64,000 bases of DNA from Megachile rotundata (Eukaryota; Arthropoda; Insecta; Hymenoptera; Megachilidae). Location: NCBI RefSeq assembly GCF_050947335.1, contig NW_027473345.1:806001-870000 (forward strand), in the 5' to 3' direction. The first letter of the stretch is position 1, and each line of letters opens with the position of its first letter. The notes under the pieces are model-generated. The model saw nothing but the letters and a program-made list of their open reading frames with translations, was not told the DNA's origin and made no database searches. This document shows, piece by piece, positions 1 through 13,235 of the stretch. The translations under genes were made by a program, and so were the position numbers.

Positions 1-1304
1 TATAATTCTGATTGTATGTTTGTGATAATATGATTGCGATTGTAGCATTGTGACTATATGATTGTGATTGTATGATTGTGATTGTATGATTGTGATTGTA
101 TGACTGTGATTATATGATTGTGATTGTATGACTGTGATTGTATGATTGTGATTGTATGATTGTGATTGCATGATTGTTATTGTATGATTGTGATTGTATA
201 ATTGTGATTGTATGATTGTGATTGTATCATTGTGATTGTATGATTGTGATTGTATGATTGTGATTCTATGATTGTGATTGTAGGATTGTGATTGTACAAT
301 TGCGGTTGTCTGCTTGCGATTGTGTGATTGTGATTGTATGATTGTGTTTGTGTGATTGCGTTTGTATGATTCTAATTGTATGCATGTGAATGTATAATTC
401 TGATTGTATAATTGTGATAATATGATTGCGATTGTATGATTGCGATTGTATGATTGTGATTGTATGATTGTGATTGTATGATTGTGATTGTATGATTGTG
501 ATTGTGTGATTGTGATTGTATGATTGTGATTGTATGATTGTGATTGTATGACTGTGATTGTATGATTGTGATTGTATAATTGTGATTGTATAATTGTGAT
601 TGTACGATTCTGTTTCTATAATTGTAATTGTATGATTGTGTTTGTATAACTGTGATTGTATGATTGTGATTGTATGATTGTGATTGTATGATTGTGATTG
701 TATGATTGTGATTGTATGATTGTGATTGTATGATTGTGATTGTATGATTGTGATTGTATGATTGTGATTGTGTGATTGCGTTTGTATGATTCTAATTGTA
801 TGCATGCGAATGTATAATTCTGATTGTCTGTTTGTGATAATATGATTGCGATTGTATGATTGTGACTGTATGATTGTGACTGTATGATTGTGATTGTATG
901 ATTGTGATTGTATGATTGTGATTGTATGAATGTGATTGTATGATTGTGATTGTATGATTGCGATAGTATGATTGTGATCGTAAGACTGTGATTTTATGAT
1001 TGTGATTGTATGATTGTGATTGTATGATTGTGATTGCATGATTGTGATTGTGTGATTGTGATTGTACGATTGTGGTTCTATGATTGTAATTATATGATTG
1101 TGTTTGTATAATTGTGATTGTATGATTGTGATTGTATGATTGTGACTGTATGATTGTGATTGTACGATTGTGATTGTACGATTGTGATTGTACGATTGTG
1201 ATTGTATGATTGTGACTGTATGATTGTGATTGTACGATTGTGATTGTACGATTGTGATTGTACGATTGTGATTTTATGATTGTGACTGTATGATTGTAAC
1301 TGTA

Positions 1305-1338
1305 TGATAGAGATTGTGTAAATGCGATTGTGATTGCA
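1305..1338 (+). repeat. Cassette C copy 1, +6 bp register shift (C1)
   Basis: TGATAGAGATTGTG is followed by six extra bases (TAAATG, 1319-1324) before units resume with CGATTGTGATTGCA. Marker units keep residue 3 modulo 14 before it and 9 after. Upstream reads GATTTTATG then ATTGTAACTG (haplotype C1), preceded by two sets of three TACGATTG units. Confidence 0.92.
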
Positions 1339-1870
1339 TGATCGTAATTGTATGATTGTGAATGTATGATTATGATTGCATGATTGCGATTGTCTGATTG
1401 CGATTGTGTGATTGTGGATGTATGATTGTGATTGCATGATTGTGATTCTATGATTGTGATTGTATGATTGTAATTGTATGAATGTGATTGTATGATGGTG
1501 ATTGTGTGATTGCGTTTGTATGATTCTAATTGTATGCATGCGAATGTATAATTCTGATTGTATGTTTGTGATAATATGATTGCGATTGTATGATTGTGAC
1601 TGTATGATTGTGATTGTATGAATGTGATTGTATGATTGTGATTGTATGATTGCGATTGTCTGATTGTGATCGTAACACTGTGATTGTATGATTGTGATTG
1701 TATGATTGTGATTGTATGATTGTGATTGTATGATTGTGATTGTATGATCTTGATTGTATAATTGTGATTGTGTGATAGTGATTGTGTGATTGTGACTGCA
1801 TGATTGTGATTCTATGATTGTGATTGTATGATTGTAATTGTACGATTATGATTGTATGATTGTGATTGTA

Positions 1871-1954
1871 TGATTCTACTTGCGTGATTGTGATTGTATG
1901 ATTGTGAATATATAATTGTATTTGAGTTACTGTGATTGCCGGATTGCTATTGTA
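1871..1954 (+). repeat. Cassette B copy 1 (haplotype B1)
   Basis: Six diverged 14-mers running from TGATTCTACTTGCG to GGATTGCTATTGTA, with CCGG at 1939-1942. The next units read TAATTATG, then TGATAGTGATTGTG, then plain TGATTGTG; I call this haplotype B1. CCGG appears nowhere in the window outside cassette B as far as I saw, which makes it the cleanest long-range marker. Confidence 0.93.
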
Positions 1955-2229
1955 TAATTATGATTGTATGATAGTGATTGTGTGATTGTGATTGTATGAT
2001 TGTGATTGCATGATCGTAATTGTATGATTGTGAATGTATGATTATGATTGCATGATTGCGATTGTCTGATTGCGATTGTGTGATTGTGAATGTATGATTG
2101 TGATTGCATGATTGTGATTGTATGACTGTGATTGTATGATTGTGATTGTATGATTGTGATTGTATGATTGTGATTGTATGATTGTGATTGTATGATTGTG
2201 ATTGTATGATTGTGATTGTGTGATTGCGT

Positions 2230-3100
2230 TTGTATGATTCTAATTGTATGCATGCGAATGTATAATTCTGATTGCATGATTGTGATTCTATGATTGTGAT
2301 TGTATGATTGTAATTGTATGAATGTGATTGTATGATTGTGATTGTGTGATTGCGTTTGTATGATTCTAATTGTATGCATGTGAATGTATAGTTCTGATTG
2401 TATGATTGTGATTGTATGATTGTGATTGTGTGATTGTGTTTGTATGATTGTGATTGTATGATTGTGATTGTATGACTGTGATTGTATGATTGTGATTGTA
2501 TAATTGTGTTTGTATAATTGTGATTGCATGATTGTTATTGTATGATTGTCATTGTACGATTGTGGTTGTATGATTGTGATTGTATGATTGTGATTGTATG
2601 ATTGTGATTGTATGATTGTGATTGTATGATTGTGATTGTATGATTGTGATTGTATGATTGTGATTGTATGATTGTGATTGTATGATTGTGATTGTATGAT
2701 TGTGATTGTATGATTGTGATTGTGTGATTGCGTTTGTATGATTCTAATTGTAGGCATGCGAATGTATAATTCTGATTGTATGTTTGTGATAATATGATTG
2801 CGATTGTATGATTGTGACTGTATGATTGTGATTGTATGAATGTGATTGTATGATTGTGATTGTATGATTGCGATTTTATGATTGTGATCGTAAGACTGTG
2901 ATTGTATGATTGTGATTGTATGATTGTGATTGTATGATTGTGATTGTATGATTGTGATTGTATGATTGTGATTGTATGATTGTGATTGTATGATTGTGAT
3001 TGTATGACTGTGATTGTATGATTGTGATTGTATGATTGTGATTGTATGATTGTGATTGTATGATTGTGATTGTATGATTGTGATTGTATGATTGTGATTG
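2230..3100 (+). repeat. Higher-order unit H (63 units, 882 bp), first of a tandem pair
   Basis: Three cassette A variants in fixed order define the unit: TGCATGCG (2249), TGCATGTG with TAGTTCTG (2375, 126 bp later), then TAGGCATGCG (2753). The set recurs at 3131, 3257 and 3607, that is 882, 882 and 854 bp on. Related sets lie at 5965 and 6847 (the duplicate), 18976, 21664 and 22518, and 29588 and 30442. Spacings differ only by whole 14-mers. Boundaries are approximate. Confidence 0.8.
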
Positions 3101-5020
3101 TGTGATTGCGTTTGTATGATTCTAATTGTATGCATGCGAATGTATAATTCTGATTGCATGATTGTGATTCTATGATTGTGATTGTATGATTGTAATTGTA
3201 TGAATGTAATTGTATGATTGTGATTGTGTGATTGCGTTTGTATGATTCTAATTGTATGCATGTGAATGTATAGTTCTGATTGTATGATTGTGATTGTATG
3301 ATTGTGATTGTGTGATTGTGTTTGTATGATTGTGATTGTATGATTGTGATTGTATGACTGTGATTGTATGATTGTGATTGTATAATTGTGTTTGTATAAT
3401 TGTGATTGCATGATTGTTATTGTATGATTGTCATTGTACGATTGTGGTTGTATGATTGTGATTGTATGATTGTGATTGTATGATTGTGATTGTATGATTG
3501 TGATTGTATGATTGTGATTGTATGATTGTGATTGTATGATTGTGATTGTATGATTGTGATTGTATGATTGTGATTGTGTGATTGCGTTTGTATGATTCTA
3601 ATTGTAGGCATGCGAATGTATAATTCTGATTGTATGTTTGTGATAATATGATTGCGATTGTATGATTGTGACTGTATGATTGTGATTGTATGAATGTGAT
3701 TGTATGATTGTGATTGTATGATTGCGATTTTATGATAGTGATCGTAAGACTGTGATTGTATGTTTGTGATTGTATGATTGTGATTGTATGATTGTGATTG
3801 TATGATTGTGATTGTATGATTGTGATTGTATGATTGTGATTGTATGACTGTGATTGTATGATTGTGATTGTATGATTGTGATTGCATGATTGTTATTGTA
3901 TGATTGTGATTGTATAATTGTGATTGTATGATTGTGATTGTATCATTGTGATTGTATGATTGTGATTGTATGATTGTGATTCTATGATTGTGATTGTAGG
4001 ACTGTGATTGTACAATTGCGGTTGTCTGCTTGCGATTGTGTGATTGTGATTGTATGATTGTGTTTGTGTGATTGCGTTTGTATGATTCTAATTGTATGCA
4101 TGTGAATGTATAATTCTGATTGTATAATTGTGATAATATGATTGCGATTGTATGATTGCGATTGTATGATTGTGATTGTATGATTGTGATTGTATGATTG
4201 TGATTGTATGATTGTGATTGTGTGATTGTGATTGTATGATTGTGATTGTATGATTGTGATTGTATGACTGTGATTGTATGATTGTGATTGTATAATTGTG
4301 ATTGTATAATTGTGATTGTACGATTCTGTTTCTATAATTGTAATTGTATGATTGTGTTTGTATAACTGTGATTGTATGATTGTGATTGTATGATTGTGAT
4401 TGTATGATTGTGATTGTATGATTGTGATTGTATGATTGTGATTGTATGATTGTGATTGTATGATTGTGATTGTATGATTGTGATTGTGTGATTGCGTTTG
4501 TATGATTCTAATTGTATGCATGCGAATGTATAATTCTGATTGTCTGTTTGTGATAATATGATTGCGATTGTATGATTGTGACTGTATGATTGTGACTGTA
4601 TGATTGTGATTGTATGATTGTGATTGTATGATTGTGATTGTATGAATGTGATTGTATGATTGTGATTGTATGATTGCGATAGTATGATTGTGATCGTAAG
4701 ACTGTGATTTTATGATTGTGATTGTATGATTGTGATTGTATGATTGTGATTGCATGATTGTGATTGTGTGATTGTGATTGTACGATTGTGGTTCTATGAT
4801 TGTAATTATATGATTGTGTTTGTATAATTGTGATTGTATGATTGTGATTGTATGATTGTGACTGTATGATTGTGATTGTACGATTGTGATTGTACGATTG
4901 TGATTGTACGATTGTGATTGTATGATTGTGACTGTATGATTGTGATTGTACGATTGTGATTGTACGATTGTGATTGTACGATTGTGATTTTATGATTGTG
5001 ACTGTATGATTGTAACTGTA

Positions 5021-5054
5021 TGATAGAGATTGTGTAAATGCGATTGTGATTGCA
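5021..5054 (+). repeat. Cassette C copy 2 (C1)
   Basis: Extra hexamer at 5035-5040, exactly 3716 bp after copy 1, with the same doubled TACGATTG set upstream. Confidence 0.92.
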
Positions 5055-5586
5055 TGATCGTAATTGTATGATTGTGAATGTATGATTATGATTGCATGAT
5101 TGCGATTGTCTGATTGCGATTGTGTGATTGTGGATGTATGATTGTGATTGCATGATTGTGATTCTATGATTGTGATTGTATGATTGTAATTGTATGAATG
5201 TGATTGTATGATGGTGATTGTGTGATTGCGTTTGTATGATTCTAATTGTATGCATGCGAATGTATAATTCTGATTGTATGTTTGTGATAATATGATTGCG
5301 ATTGTATGATTGTGACTGTATGATTGTGATTGTATGAATGTGATTGTATGATTGTGATTGTATGATTGCGATTGTCTGATTGTGATCGTAACACTGTGAT
5401 TGTATGATTGTGATTGTATGATTGTGATTGTATGATTGTGATTGTATGATTGTGATTGTATGATCTTGATTGTATAATTGTGATTGTGTGATAGTGATTG
5501 TGTGATTGTGACTGCATGATTGTGATTCTATGATTGTGATTGTATGATTGTAATTGTACGATTATGATTGTATGATTGTGATTGTA

Positions 5587-5670
5587 TGATTCTACTTGCG
5601 TGATTGTGATTGTATGATTGTGAATATATAATTGTATTTGAGTTACTGTGATTGCCGGATTGCTATTGTA
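5587..5670 (+). repeat. Cassette B copy 2 (B1)
   Basis: CCGG at 5655, exactly 3716 bp after copy 1. It is the tandem-duplicate partner of copy 1 and has the same haplotype and flanks. Confidence 0.93.
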
Positions 5671-7686
5671 TAATTATGATTGTATGATAGTGATTGTGTG
5701 ATTGTGATTGTATGATTGTGATTGCATGATCGTAATTGTATGATTGTGAATGTATGATTATGATTGCATGATTGCGATTGTCTGATTGCGATTGTGTGAT
5801 TGTGAATGTATGATTGTGATTGCATGATTGTGATTGTATGACTGTGATTGTATGATTGTGATTGTATGATTGTGATTGTATGATTGTGATTGTATGATTG
5901 TGATTGTATGATTGTGATTGTATGATTGTGATTGTGTGATTGCGTTTGTATGATTCTAATTGTATGCATGCGAATGTATAATTCTGATTGCATGATTGTG
6001 ATTCTATGATTGTGATTGTATGATTGTAATTGTATGAATGTGATTGTATGATTGTGATTGTGTGATTGCGTTTGTATGATTCTAATTGTATGCATGTGAA
6101 TGTATAGTTCTGATTGTATGATTGTGATTGTATGATTGTGATTGTGTGATTGTGTTTGTATGATTGTGATTGTATGATTGTGATTGTATGACTGTGATTG
6201 TATGATTGTGATTGTATAATTGTGTTTGTATAATTGTGATTGCATGATTGTTATTGTATGATTGTCATTGTACGATTGTGGTTGTATGATTGTGATTGTA
6301 TGATTGTGATTGTATGATTGTGATTGTATGATTGTGATTGTATGATTGTGATTGTATGATTGTGATTGTATGATTGTGATTGTATGATTGTGATTGTATG
6401 ATTGTGATTGTATGATTGTGATTGTATGATTGTGATTGTGTGATTGCGTTTGTATGATTCTAATTGTAGGCATGCGAATGTATAATTCTGATTGTATGTT
6501 TGTGATAATATGATTGCGATTGTATGATTGTGACTGTATGATTGTGATTGTATGAATGTGATTGTATGATTGTGATTGTATGATTGCGATTTTATGATTG
6601 TGATCGTAAGACTGTGATTGTATGATTGTGATTGTATGATTGTGATTGTATGATTGTGATTGTATGATTGTGATTGTATGATTGTGATTGTATGATTGTG
6701 ATTGTATGATTGTGATTGTATGACTGTGATTGTATGATTGTGATTGTATGATTGTGATTGTATGATTGTGATTGTATGATTGTGATTGTATGATTGTGAT
6801 TGTATGATTGTGATTGTGTGATTGCGTTTGTATGATTCTAATTGTATGCATGCGAATGTATAATTCTGATTGCATGATTGTGATTCTATGATTGTGATTG
6901 TATGATTGTAATTGTATGAATGTAATTGTATGATTGTGATTGTGTGATTGCGTTTGTATGATTCTAATTGTATGCATGTGAATGTATAGTTCTGATTGTA
7001 TGATTGTGATTGTATGATTGTGATTGTGTGATTGTGTTTGTATGATTGTGATTGTATGATTGTGATTGTATGACTGTGATTGTATGATTGTGATTGTATA
7101 ATTGTGTTTGTATAATTGTGATTGCATGATTGTTATTGTATGATTGTCATTGTACGATTGTGGTTGTATGATTGTGATTGTATGATTGTGATTGTATGAT
7201 TGTGATTGTATGATTGTGATTGTATGATTGTGATTGTATGATTGTGATTGTATGATTGTGATTGTATGATTGTGATTGTATGATTGTGATTGTGTGATTG
7301 CGTTTGTATGATTCTAATTGTAGGCATGCGAATGTATAATTCTGATTGTATGTTTGTGATAATATGATTGCGATTGTATGATTGTGACTGTATGATTGTG
7401 ATTGTATGAATGTGATTGTATGATTGTGATTGTATGATTGCGATTTTATGATAGTGATCGTAAGACTGTGATTGTATGTTTGTGATTGTATGATTGTGAT
7501 TGTATGATTGTGATTGTATGATTGTGATTGTATGATTGTGATTGTATGATTGTGATTGTATGATTTTGATTGTATAATTGTGATTGTGTGATAGTGATTG
7601 TGTGATTGTGACTGCATGATTGTGATTCTATGATTGTGATTGTATGATTGTAATTGTACGATTATGATTGTATGATTGTGATTGTA

Positions 7687-7770
7687 TGATTCTACTTGCG
7701 TGATTGTGATTGTATGATTGTGAATATATAATAGTATTTGAGTTACTGTGATTGCCGGATTGCTATTGTA
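7687..7770 (+). repeat. Cassette B copy 3 (B3)
   Basis: CCGG at 7755, 2100 bp (150 units) after copy 2. It is followed by TAATTCTG and later by TGATTTTG, the B3 haplotype. A private T to A change at 7733 gives ATAGTATTTG in place of ATTGTATTTG. Confidence 0.92.
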
Positions 7771-9699
7771 TAATTCTGATTGTATGATAGTGATTGTGTG
7801 ATTTTGATTGTACGATTGTGGTTCTATGATTGTGATTGTATGATTGTGATTGTATGATTGTGATTGTATGATTGTGATTGTATGATTGTGATTGTATGAT
7901 TGTGATTGTATGATTGTGATTGTATGATTGTGATTGTATGATTGTGATTGTATGATTGTGATTGTATGATTGTGATTGTATGATTGGGATTGTATGATTG
8001 TGATTGTATCATTGTGATTGTGTGATTGTGTTTGTATGATTCTAATTGTATGCATGTGAATGTATAATTCTGATTGTATGTTTGTGATAATATGATTGCG
8101 ATTGTATCATTGTGACTGTATGATTGTGATTGTATGATTGTGATTGTATGATTGTGTTTGTATGATTGCGATTGTATGATTATGATTTTGTGAATGTGAT
8201 TGTATGATTGTGATTGTATGATTGTGATTATATGATTGTGATTGTATGACTGTGATTGTATGATTGTGATTGTATGATTGTGATTGCATGATTGTTATTG
8301 TATGATTGTGATTGTATAATTGTGATTGTATGATTGTGATTGTATCATTGTGATTGTATGATTGTGATTGTATGATTGTGATTCTATGATTGTGATTGTA
8401 GGATTGTGATTGTACAATTGCAGTTGTCTGATTGCGATTGTGTGATTGTGACTGTATGATTGTGTTTGTGTGATTGCGTTTGTATGATTCTAATTGTATG
8501 CATGTGAATGTATAATTCTGATTGTATATTTGTGATAATATGATTGCTATTGTATGATTGCGATTGTATGATTGTGATTGTATGATTGTTACTGTGTGAT
8601 TGTGATTGTATCATTGTGATTGTATGATTGTGATTGTATGATTGTGATTGTATGATTGTGATTGTATGATTGTGATTGTATGATTGTGATTGTATGATTG
8701 TGATGGTGTGATTGTGATTGCATGATTGTGATTGCATGATTGTGATTGTATGATGGTGATTGTGTGATTGCGTTTGTATGATGCTAATTGTATGCATGTG
8801 AATGTATAATTCTGATTGTATGTTTGTGATAATATGATTGCGATTGTAGGATTGTGATTGTATGATTGTGATTGTAAGATTGTAATTGTATGATTGTGAT
8901 TGTATTATTTTGATTGTATAATTGTGATTGTATGAATGTGATTGTATAATTGTGATTGTATGATTGTGATTGTATGATTGTGATTGTATGATTGTGATTG
9001 TATGACTGTGATTGTATGATTGTGATTGTATGATTGTGATCGTAAGACTGTGATTGTATGATTGTGATTGTATAATTGTGATTGTATAATTGTGATTGCA
9101 TGATTGTGATTGTATGATTGTCACTGTACGATTGTGGTTGTATGATTGTGATTGTATGATTGTGATTGTATGATTGTGATTGTATGATTGTGATTGTATG
9201 ATTGTGATTGTATGATTGTGATTGTATGATTGTGATTGTATGATTGTGATTGTATGATTGTGATTGTATGATTGTGATTGTGTGATTGCGTTTGTATGAT
9301 TCTAATTGTATGCATGTGAATGTATAGTTCTGATTGTATGATTGTGATTGTATGATTGTGATTGTGTGATTGTGTTTGTATGATTGTGATTGTATGATTG
9401 TGATTGCATGATTGTGATTGTATGATTGTCATTGTACGATTGTGGTTGTATGATTGTGATTGTATGATTGTGATTGTATGATTGTGATTGTATGATTGTG
9501 ATTGTATGATTGTGATTGTATGATTGTGATTGTATGATTGTGATTGTATGATTGTGATTGTATGATTGTGATTGTCTGATTGCGATTGTGTGATTGTGAC
9601 TGTATGATTGTGATTGTATGATTGTGATTCTATGATTGTGATTCTATGATTGTAATTGTATGAATGTGATTGTATGATTGTGATTGTGTGATTGCGTTT

Positions 9700-9701
9700 G
9701 A
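9700..9701 (+). other. Single-base deletion shifting the 14-bp register
   Basis: GCGTTTGATGATT is found here where every other cassette A that I compared has GCGTTTGTATGATT. One T is missing. Marker positions change from residue 1 to residue 0 modulo 14 across this point. It could be a real mutation or a sequencing error. Confidence 0.85.
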
Positions 9702-10329
9702 TGATTCTAATTGTATGCATGTGAATGTATAGTTCTGATTGTATGATTGTGATTGTATGATTGCGATTGTCTGATTGCGATTGTGTGATTGTGAATGTAT
9801 GATTGTGATTGCATGATTGTGATTCTATGATTGTGATTGTATCATTGTAATTGTATGAATGTGATTGTATGATTGTGATTGTGTGATTGGGTTTGTATGA
9901 TTCTAATTGTATGCATGTGAATGTATAGTTCTGATTGTATGATTGTGATTGTATGATTGTGATTGTGTGATTGTGTTTGTATGATTGTGATTGTATGATT
10001 GTGATTGTATGACTGTGATTGTATGATTGTGATTGTATGATTGTGATTGTATGATTGTGATTGTATGATTGTGATTGTATGATTGTGATTGTATGATTGT
10101 GATTGTATGATTGTGATTGTATGATTGTGATTGTATGATTGTGATTGTATGATTGTGATTGTATGATTGTGATTGTATGATTGCGATTGTCTGATTGCGA
10201 TTGTGTGATTGTGACTGTATGATTGTGATTGTATGATTGTGATTCTATGATTGTGATTCTATGATTGTAATTGTATGAATGTGATTGTATGATTGTGATT
10301 GTGTGATTGCGTTTGTATGATTGTGATGG

Positions 10330-12240
10330 TGTGATTGTGATTGCATGATTGTGATTGCATGATTGTGATTGTATGATGGTGATTGTGTGATTGCGTTTGT
10401 ATGATGCTAATTGTATGCATGTGAATGTATAATTCTGATTGTATGTTTGTGATAATATGATTGCGATTGTAGGATTGTGATTGTATGATTGTGATTGTAA
10501 GATTGTAATTGTATGATTGTGATTGTATTATTTTGATTGTATAATTGTGATTGTATGAATGTGATTGTATGATTGTGATTGTATGATTGTGATTGTATGA
10601 TTGTGATTGCATGATTGTGATTGTGTGATTGTGATTGTACGTTTGTGGTTCCTTGATTGTAATTGTATGATTGTGTTTGTATAATTGTGATTGTATGATT
10701 GTGATTGTATGATTGTGATTGTATGATTGTGATTGTATGATTGTGATTGTATGATTGTGATTGTATGGTTGTGATTGTATGATTGTGATTGTATGATTGT
10801 GATTGTATGATTGTGATTGTATGATTGTGATTGTATGATTGCGATTGTATGATTGTGATTGTATGATTGTGATTGGATGATTGTGATTGTATGACTGTCA
10901 TTGTATGATTGTGATTGTATGATTGTGATCGTAAGACTGTGATTGTACGATTGTGATTGTATGATTGTGATTGTATGATTGTGATTGTATGATTGTGATT
11001 GCATGATTGTGATTGTGTGATTGTGATTGTACGATTGTGGTTCTGTGATTGTAATTGTATGATTGTGTTTGTATAATTGTGATTGTATGATTGTGTTTGT
11101 ATGATTGTGATTGTATGATTGTGATTGTATGATTGTGATTGTATGATTGTGATTGTATGATTGTGATTGTATGATTGTGATTGTATGATTGTGATTGTAT
11201 GATTGTGATTGTATGATTGTGATTGTATGATTGCGATTGTCTGATTGCGATTGTGTGATTGTGACTGTATGATTGTGATTCTATGATTGTGATTGTATGA
11301 TTGTAATTGTATGAATGTGATTGTATGATTGTGATTGTGTGATTGCGTTTGTATGATTCTAATTGTATGCATGTGAATGTATAGTTCTGATTGTATGATT
11401 GTGATTGTATGATTGTGATTGTGTGATTGTGATTGTATGATTGTGATTGTATGATTGTGATTGTATGATTGTGATTGTTTGACTGTGATTGTATGATTGT
11501 GATTGTATGATTGTGATTGTACGATTGTGATTGTATGATTGTGATTGTATGATTGTCATTGTATGATTGTGATTGTATGATTGTGGTTGTATGATTGTGA
11601 TTGTATGACTGTGATTGTATGATTGTGATTGTATGATTGTGATTGTATGATTGTGATTGTGTGATTGCGTTTGTATGATTCTAATTGTATGCATGTGAAT
11701 GTATAATTCTGATTGTATGATTGTGATAATATGATTGCGATTGTATGATTGTGACTGTATGATTGTGATTGTATGATTGTGTTTATATGATTGCGATTGT
11801 ATGATTATGATTGTGTGAATGTGATTGTATGATTGTGATTGTATGATTGTGATTATATGATTGTGATTGTATGACTGTGATTGTATGATTGTGATTGTAT
11901 GATTGTGATTGCATGATTGTTATTGTATGATTGTGATTGCATAATTGTGATTGTATGATTGTGATTGTATCAATGTGATTGTATGATTGTGATTGTATGA
12001 TTGTGATTCTATGATTGTGATTGTTGGATTGCGATTGTACAATTGCGATTGTCTGATTGCGATTGTGTGATTGTGATTGTATGATTGTGTTTGTGTGATT
12101 GCGTTTGTATGATTCTAATTGTATGCATGTGAATGAATAATTCTGATTGTATATTTGTGATAATATGATTGCGATTGTATGATTGTGATTGTATGATTGT
12201 GATTGTATGATTGTGATTGTATGATTGTGATTGCATGATT
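10330..12240 (+). repeat. Duplicated segment E, copy 1
   Basis: Markers at 10416, 11368, 11690 and 12124 recur at 14258, 15294, 15602 and 16050. Offsets of 3842-3926 bp differ by whole units. Shared rare variants include GTACGTTTGTGGTTCCTTG (about 10637) and GTTTGACTG (about 11479). Boundaries are approximate. Confidence 0.75.
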
Positions 12241-12599
12241 GTGATTGTGTGATTGTGATTGTACGATTGTGGTTCTATGATTGTAATTGTATGATTGTGT
12301 TTGTATAATTGTGATTGTATGATTGCGATAGTATGATTGTGATCGTAAGACTGTGATTGTATGATTGTGATTGTATGATTGTGATTGTATGATTGTGATT
12401 GCATGATTGTGATTGTGTGATTGTGATTGTATGATTGTGGTTCTATGATTGTAATTATATGATTGTGTTTGTATAATTGTGATTGTATGATTGTGATTGT
12501 ATGATTGTGACTGTATGATTGTGATTGTACGATTGTGATTGTACGATTGTGATTGTACGATTGTGGTTTTATGATTGTGACTGTATGATAGTAACTGTA

Positions 12600-12633
12600 T
12601 GATAGAGATTGTGTAAATGCGATTGTGATTGCA
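12600..12633 (+). repeat. Cassette C copy 3 (C2)
   Basis: Extra hexamer at 12614-12619. Upstream reads GGTTTTATG and GATAGTAACTG (haplotype C2), and only one set of TACGATTG units is present. Confidence 0.92.
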
Positions 12634-13151
12634 TGATCGTAATTGTATGATTGTGAATGTATGATTATGATTGCATGATTGCGATTGTCTGATTGCGATT
12701 GTGTGATTGTGAATGTATGATTGTGATTGCATGATTGTGATTCTATGATTGTGATTGTATGATTGTAATTGTATGAATGTGATTGTATGATTGTGATTGT
12801 GTGATTGCGTTTGTATGATTCTAATTGTATGCATGTGAATGTATAGTTCTGATTGTATGATTGTGATTGTATGACCGTGATTGTATGATTGTGATTGTAT
12901 AATTGTGTCTGTATAATTGTGATTGCATCATTGTGATTGTATGATTGTCATTGTACGATTGTGGTTGTATGATTGTGATTGTATGATTGTGATTGTCTGA
13001 TTGTGATTGTATGATTGTGATTGTATGATTTTGATTGTATAATTGTGATTGTGTGATAGTGATTGTGTGATTGTGACTGCATGATTGTGATTCTATGATT
13101 GTGATTGTATGATTGTAATTGTACGATTATGATTGTATGATTGTGATTGTA

Positions 13152-13235
13152 TGATTCTACTTGCGTGATTGTGATTGTATGATTGTGAATATATAATTGT
13201 ATTTGAGTTACTGTGATTGCCGGATTGCTATTGTA
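13152..13235 (+). repeat. Cassette B copy 4 (B2)
   Basis: CCGG at 13220. It is followed by TAATTATG (as in B1) and TGATTTTG (as in B3), an intermediate haplotype called B2. The distance from copy 3 is 5465 bp, that is 390 units plus 5: one cassette C (+6) and one base lost near 9700. Confidence 0.92.

Larger units (their letters stand above)
125..3840 (+). repeat. 3,716-bp tandem duplication, copy 1
   Basis: All cassette A, B and C positions in this interval recur exactly 3716 bp later (for example 381/4097, 801/4517, 1319/5035, 1535/5251, 1939/5655, 3607/7323). The left boundary lies near 125: a GATTATATG variant at about 110 is not repeated. Within the stretches I compared by eye I noticed one substitution, T286 against C4002. 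Confidence 0.9.
3841..7556 (+). repeat. 3,716-bp tandem duplication, copy 2
   Basis: Directly adjacent to copy 1. Similarity ends near 7560, where TGATTTTGATTG follows the shared tract, while copy 1 runs on into the start of copy 2. Abutting boundaries and an unchanged offset along the whole length mark this as a recent tandem event, or an assembly duplication. Confidence 0.9.

Noticed and set aside
381..440. TATA-like and GATA-like strings (TATAATT, TGATAATA) in cassette A as promoter elements
   Set aside because: They follow from single-base changes in an AT-rich unit and recur over a hundred times with no gene downstream.
1871..1954. Cassette B as a remnant of an inserted mobile element
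   Set aside because: It divides into six in-register 14-mers with clear similarity to the unit and shifts no register, so it is diverged satellite.
125..7556. Calling the 3,716-bp pair a definite biological duplication
   Set aside because: Near-identity in a satellite is also what an assembly error produces. It is reported as seen, with the cause left open.
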